NCBI GenBank assembly: GCA_030272585.1
Contig: BSYQ01000003.1
Location: forward strand, 6,820,001 to 6,884,000
Direction of reading: 5' to 3'
DNA: 64,000 nt
DNA from: Bryopsis sp. KO-2023
Taxonomy: Eukaryota; Chlorophyta; Ulvophyceae; Bryopsidales; Bryopsidaceae
The notes below the pieces were generated by a model. The model did not search any database. It was not told the origin of the DNA and saw nothing but the letters and a program-made list of their open reading frames with translations. Below are positions 60,176-64,000 of the stretch, one piece after another. Each line of letters starts with the position of its first letter. Within the stretch, counting starts at the first letter, position 1. The position numbers and the translations under genes were made by a program.

Positions 60176-61520
60176 CAATCAAAGTATCACCCAGCTCAGT
60201 CCAGAAATATACAACCACTCCAACGATCCCGCCCCACCAATTCTGGGCAAGCGCTTCGCCATGCTCAACACGCACCATCGAACTGACTTTCCACTGCCAC
60301 TGCACAGAGAAGGATGGCGGACGCCACCGCTTTCAGCGCAATAAATCTCCCCATTTCGTGCTGGGCTTGGGACTAGTGCAACCCCTGGACTTGCGGGTTG
60401 CCTCTCACTGCTTGGTATAATGCGATGGCACCCAGCCATCAGTTGTGTCGGCAGAGTACTGCCAATGTTACGGGGAGGAAGGGTAGGGAAAGCGTGGAGC
60501 GACTCCGTCTATTCAGAATTTCGTACAAGTTCCACATCCCAGAAAACGAAGGAAGCTCATCGGTTTTGCTGGTGTTGGAATTCACCCCTTGTATTGTGCA
60601 AATCTTTTCACCACAATGTTGCATTGCTTGTGTTGTTGAACGTGGCGATTCTCCTCCACAATGTAATTTATGTATGTATGTTTGGTTGTTGAACAAAGCT
60701 GGACAAGGAGCACTTTTTCCCCAGCCAACATGCACCCCAAGGTGTGGACTATTACTCGTTATGATTCTGACACAAGCGTAATCGATTACAGAAATTGCAT
60801 CAACGTCAAGGAAAACACATGTCTCTGAATGATTATAACCCCAAAATCCGCTGGAAAATGTGAGTTAAATATAAAAAAAATGCCCTACATATGAAATCAT
60901 TCCCCGTTTCACCTAGAATCAAGCAAGAATCTTTGAAGATACACACCGTTCCTTGGTTTTCTGCCCCAACTTTGAGACTTATTCCACCATTTCCAGTGTT
61001 TTAAAAAAACCAAAGAAGTTTCAGCGTTCAGTTTCCATTTTAGTTTTTTTCCCTGCTTCGATTCCCTCCAAATTATGAGATATTGCAAAAAAACTACAAC
61101 ATGCATCTATATTACTGTCTTGGTCCCATGGTCACCCCCCAACAATTATACAAAAAAAGACATGAATAACCCCCCCTTATTCACCACTGCGGTTTCTAAA
61201 GCCTTGCATCTTGTTTTCTGCTTTTTTTTTTCTCACCGACAAATTTCAATTCTGAATTCAATTTTCTAAATCCCAACCAGCACATCATCTAGAGCTCAAA
61301 CAAGAACCTCCGGCAAAGAGGCACTTTCCCTCCGGATTTTTGACTCACGGTAATCCCTCCTCTCAGCGGTTGACCTCCGCCGCTGAGAATTCCACCAGCT
61401 AACGAGAATCAATATGGCCAATAATGCACTGGAAAGCTGGTTGGGTTTTGCTCATACTCTGAAGACCAACTCACCAAAGCACCATCCAAACATGGGTTTG
61501 AGGATTTCTGTAACAAAAAC
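60176..61520. other. Intergenic, no gene recognised
   Basis: Contains a 37-bp segment at about 60648 (ATTCTCCTCCACAATGTAAT and on) that matches 13678 onward at about 86 percent, suggesting a dispersed repeat family. The right part (60900-61300) is A/T-rich and G-poor on +, fitting the 3' tail of the - strand membrane protein gene. Confidence 0.35.
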
Positions 61521-64000
61521 TTACTCCTTTTGATTTTTATCATGCATTGTTGCTCTCCGTCGGTACACATGCGTGTCCATTTGTATGAGATGAGTCAACA
61601 CCAGCATAGACATGAAAGCATTATGCCCATTATCCAAAGACTTGAATGCCGTAAACAGATTGATGTCGAGCCTATTCATTACCAACACCGTGGTTATTCC
61701 AAGGTAAATCACCCGGAACAGGGCATACAGCAGACCGATCACCAAATGAACGGAGGAAAAAACCATCATGTAAAAGAAAAACCACCGTGGATGTTTGATT
61801 TTCAACCCATCGGACACCAGCCAACCCGGGATCAATCGCATGACGATGAGGTCGATGGCAAAAATGATCGCATAAGCCAACACATAGAATCCGAACAAAT
61901 CCAGCAGCAATTTCAGCCCAGGGATGTTGAGAATCATGGCGAGAATGAGGGCTATGAGCACTCCGAAGATGTACAATTGGATGACTGCCGTGCTGGTCAG
62001 AATTGCCAGAAAATACGTCGAATCGCCCACCGGGTATTTCTTCTCAATACCAGGCCAAGGGTTCAATTCCTCCACCCCAGCATCTGACCTCAGAGACAAT
62101 TCGTCGGTGAACTCTTGGAGCTCCACTGCCACCGCAAGACTCAGCCGCTTGTGTTGCACCATGATCGCATACAGAGAATACAAACCAATCATCAGCCCCA
62201 CCGGAAATCCAACCAGCGAAGTCCATTTCATAATGGGCACCAGAGAGTCCAAGTAAAGCAGTACTTTCACCGCAAAATTCTTCTTGGCATCGTGCACGCC
62301 TCCAGCCCACCCCGCCTCCACCAGAAAATCGTCAAAAACTGTCAAATGGTCGCTGATGCGTGTCCGATAGACATCCCACTGATCGACAAACCTCATGGTA
62401 ACGTCCACAGCTGCAATTGTCGTGTAGATCAAAACGCAGACGCTCGTGGCCACAGCGCTTTTGATCCAGACGGAGTACCGAAACACCCCCTCCTCCTCCC
62501 GGACGGTGTTCCATATGCTTTTCATCGGATCCGAGTTTTTCTCCCCCTGTGAAAATTTCAAACAGAAATTGGCAAATACGCCCCATCAATCGAAGATATC
62601 GCTGTCGATCGACCCAAACAACAGGACCCACAGATTTGTTTCTGATTGTCCATGTTTTGATTTTCCCACTTTACATCGAGCGATTTCTCATTGGCTGAAG
62701 AGTCCAACTGGGTCAATACCTCATCTAGATCTGTCTCTCTGCTTATCGACAGCACTCCTTTGAGCTGCCTCAATCCGGGCGGTCCCTCCGGTATATCCTG
62801 GGGCATTGCGCATGACGGTCCAGACACCACCCCAATCACACCCGTTGGTTTTGCAGCCACCTCCAATCCATCCCCATCCCCACGGCCGCTGACAAAACTG
62901 GCACCGTATTTCTGAGAATCCAACCCTTGGTTGATCAACCGCTTGGTGTCCCATCTCCTCAGCTTGTAACTATTCATCGATGAATCTGTCGACATGGACG
63001 AGAGGTTTCGCCGGGTCGAGGGGGTGGATGAGCTTCCGAACGGATCCGCTTCCCGATTCTTCCCCCAATCCTCCAAGTCGGAGCTCCCCTGAATGGCAGT
63101 CAAACCTTTGGAGCTCCGCTGCTTCATTCTTTCGTCCCCACCCATCGACCTCAACGCACTGAGTTGAGATGAGGAGCCAGACGATTGCATCGACCCCAGT
63201 TGCACCAACCGTTGGGTGTCCCAACGCTTGAGACCTGGCCGGATGTTGGAATCCCGACGAACCCATCTCTCCCTCTCATCCAGCCAACTATCAAGCGTCA
63301 GAGGCGCTCCATTCGACGACAAATGGACGCTTCTGTTACCATCTCTAGATCCAGCCCCCCTTCCGCTTCGTCGGGGGCTTTCTGATTCGGTCATGATTTC
63401 GGTTGAGGTGCCGCGGGTATCATTTCGCGCTGATTCACTTTCTGCAGACAACCGCTCTTGGTTGAGCTCCCCCTGATTTATCCCACGAGTGTCATTTTCC
63501 TGACCTACTGAAACACCCTTCAGTTTCTCGTTTCCTAGATTCCTGTCCATGAAGGGGCTGGCACCGGTAGCCTCTTTCACTTCCACCAGTCCTGATGACT
63601 GACTGCTAAGATCTGTGGTGGAGCTTCGATTGGCCCCACTCTCCAATATATCCTCCTCGAACTCTACATTCTTAACCCTTGCAAAAAATATGCAGCATCC
63701 AAAGAGCTTCACGTACAGAATGTCGCTCACGAGGGTGCACCCCAATGCCACCACTTGCAGAAATATGTGTGCCGGGGCTGAAATCCAGTGATCCTCACCC
63801 CCACCTTTGTAGCTGGATTCCCCGGCCATCAAGACCTCCACAGCATGACTGAACATTCTGAATGCCAGGATGTTGATTACGAAGAGGGCAAAAGACGAAC
63901 GGATCGTTCTCCACCTCCAATCGTCTTCTCTCGGTGGCTTGCTGTTGAGCGTGAGGGCGCCAAACCCCACAGCTGCTCCGAATGCAGCCATCCCCATTAG
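61521..64000 (-). CDS. Multi-pass membrane protein, STRA6-like, 5' end outside the window
   Basis: Exons (at least) 64000-62675 and 62546-61521; the start lies beyond the window. The visible part begins inside a hydrophobic helix, has two more helices (SSFALFVINILAFRMFSHAV; HIFLQVVALGCTLVSDILYV), then a long hydrophilic Ser/Arg-rich loop of roughly 300 residues. Exon 2 adds six or more helices and ends with a conserved-looking block MNRLDINLFTAFKSLDNGHN and a charged tail. The pattern of helix, R-I motif, RLD..L and LD.G resembles the C-terminal half of STRA6 (retinol/transport receptor) and its protist relatives; this is a weak match by eye. The donor GAT|GTAAAG at 62675 is preferred; GAG|GTATTG further upstream would also keep frame. 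Cargo unknown. Confidence 0.7.

Noticed and set aside
59437-60178. Similarity of the Ala-rich protein to spider silk taken as evidence of an animal genome
   Set aside because: Low-complexity convergence; the plant-type AP2 factor and the H+-PPase argue against an animal.

Overview
This window looks like nuclear DNA from a unicellular or simple photosynthetic eukaryote. Its genes are rich in introns with GT-AG borders (mostly 140-400 nt, with a few of only 45-49 nt) and carry mitochondrial, nuclear and endomembrane functions. There are no operons. Three genes point to an alga: a two-domain AP2 transcription factor with the plant/green-algal inter-domain linker, a type II (K+-independent) proton pyrophosphatase, and a Ser/Pro-rich wall-type protein. 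A green-lineage alga is my best guess; another complex alga, for example a chlorarachniophyte, is not excluded. All exon maps were built by hand from splice borders, phase and family homology. For OGDH, MCM4, UBA3, H+-PPase, AP2 and SpoVS every exon junction keeps phase.

Layout, left to right. 1-7.1 kb: an F-box/WD40 gene on + (1677-2888), followed by about 4.2 kb of C-poor, homopolymer-rich DNA that looks like a very long 3' tail. 7.1-12.0 kb: a repeat district (146-bp satellite-like array, 365-bp and 367-bp duplications, a 60-70-bp minisatellite, T-tract repeats, a 169-bp array) ending in a possible small secreted or membrane protein gene on -. 12.0-13.6 kb: a fossil retroelement Gag-like piece with a CCHC knuckle. 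14.4-20.9 kb: 2-oxoglutarate dehydrogenase E1, 15 exons on -. 21.3-27.2 kb: the AP2 factor on -, with a 3.5-kb G-poor (on +) tail. 29.4-31.6 kb: a SpoU/TrmH RNA methyltransferase on -, head to head with a sulfotransferase on + (32.1-34.0 kb). 34.8-35.7 kb: an unknown protein on -. 36.3-41.5 kb: H+-PPase on -, head to head with UBA3 on + (41.8-44.7 kb). 45.1-46.5 kb: two small divergent coiled-coil-like genes. 46.8-51.8 kb: MCM4 on -. 52.4-53.5 kb: an unknown basic, CDK-site-rich protein on -. 54.8-56.6 kb: a protein made of two SpoVS/Alba-type domains on -. 57.9-58.2 kb: a possible LINE fossil. 58.4-60.2 kb: an Ala/Ser-rich then Pro/Ser-rich protein on -. 61.5-64.0 kb: a multi-pass STRA6-like membrane protein on -, cut by the window edge.

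Most genes are ordinary housekeeping: TCA cycle, replication licensing, neddylation with an F-box protein as a possible cullin-RING partner, tonoplast proton pumping and RNA methylation. The less ordinary items are the tandem SpoVS protein, the very long base-skewed 3' tails next to the F-box and AP2 genes, the nucleosome-length 146-bp array, the silk-like/wall-like chimera, and a duplicated RWDT motif in the STRA6-like protein. I found no CRISPR array, convincing intact tRNA or rRNA gene, or intact mobile element.
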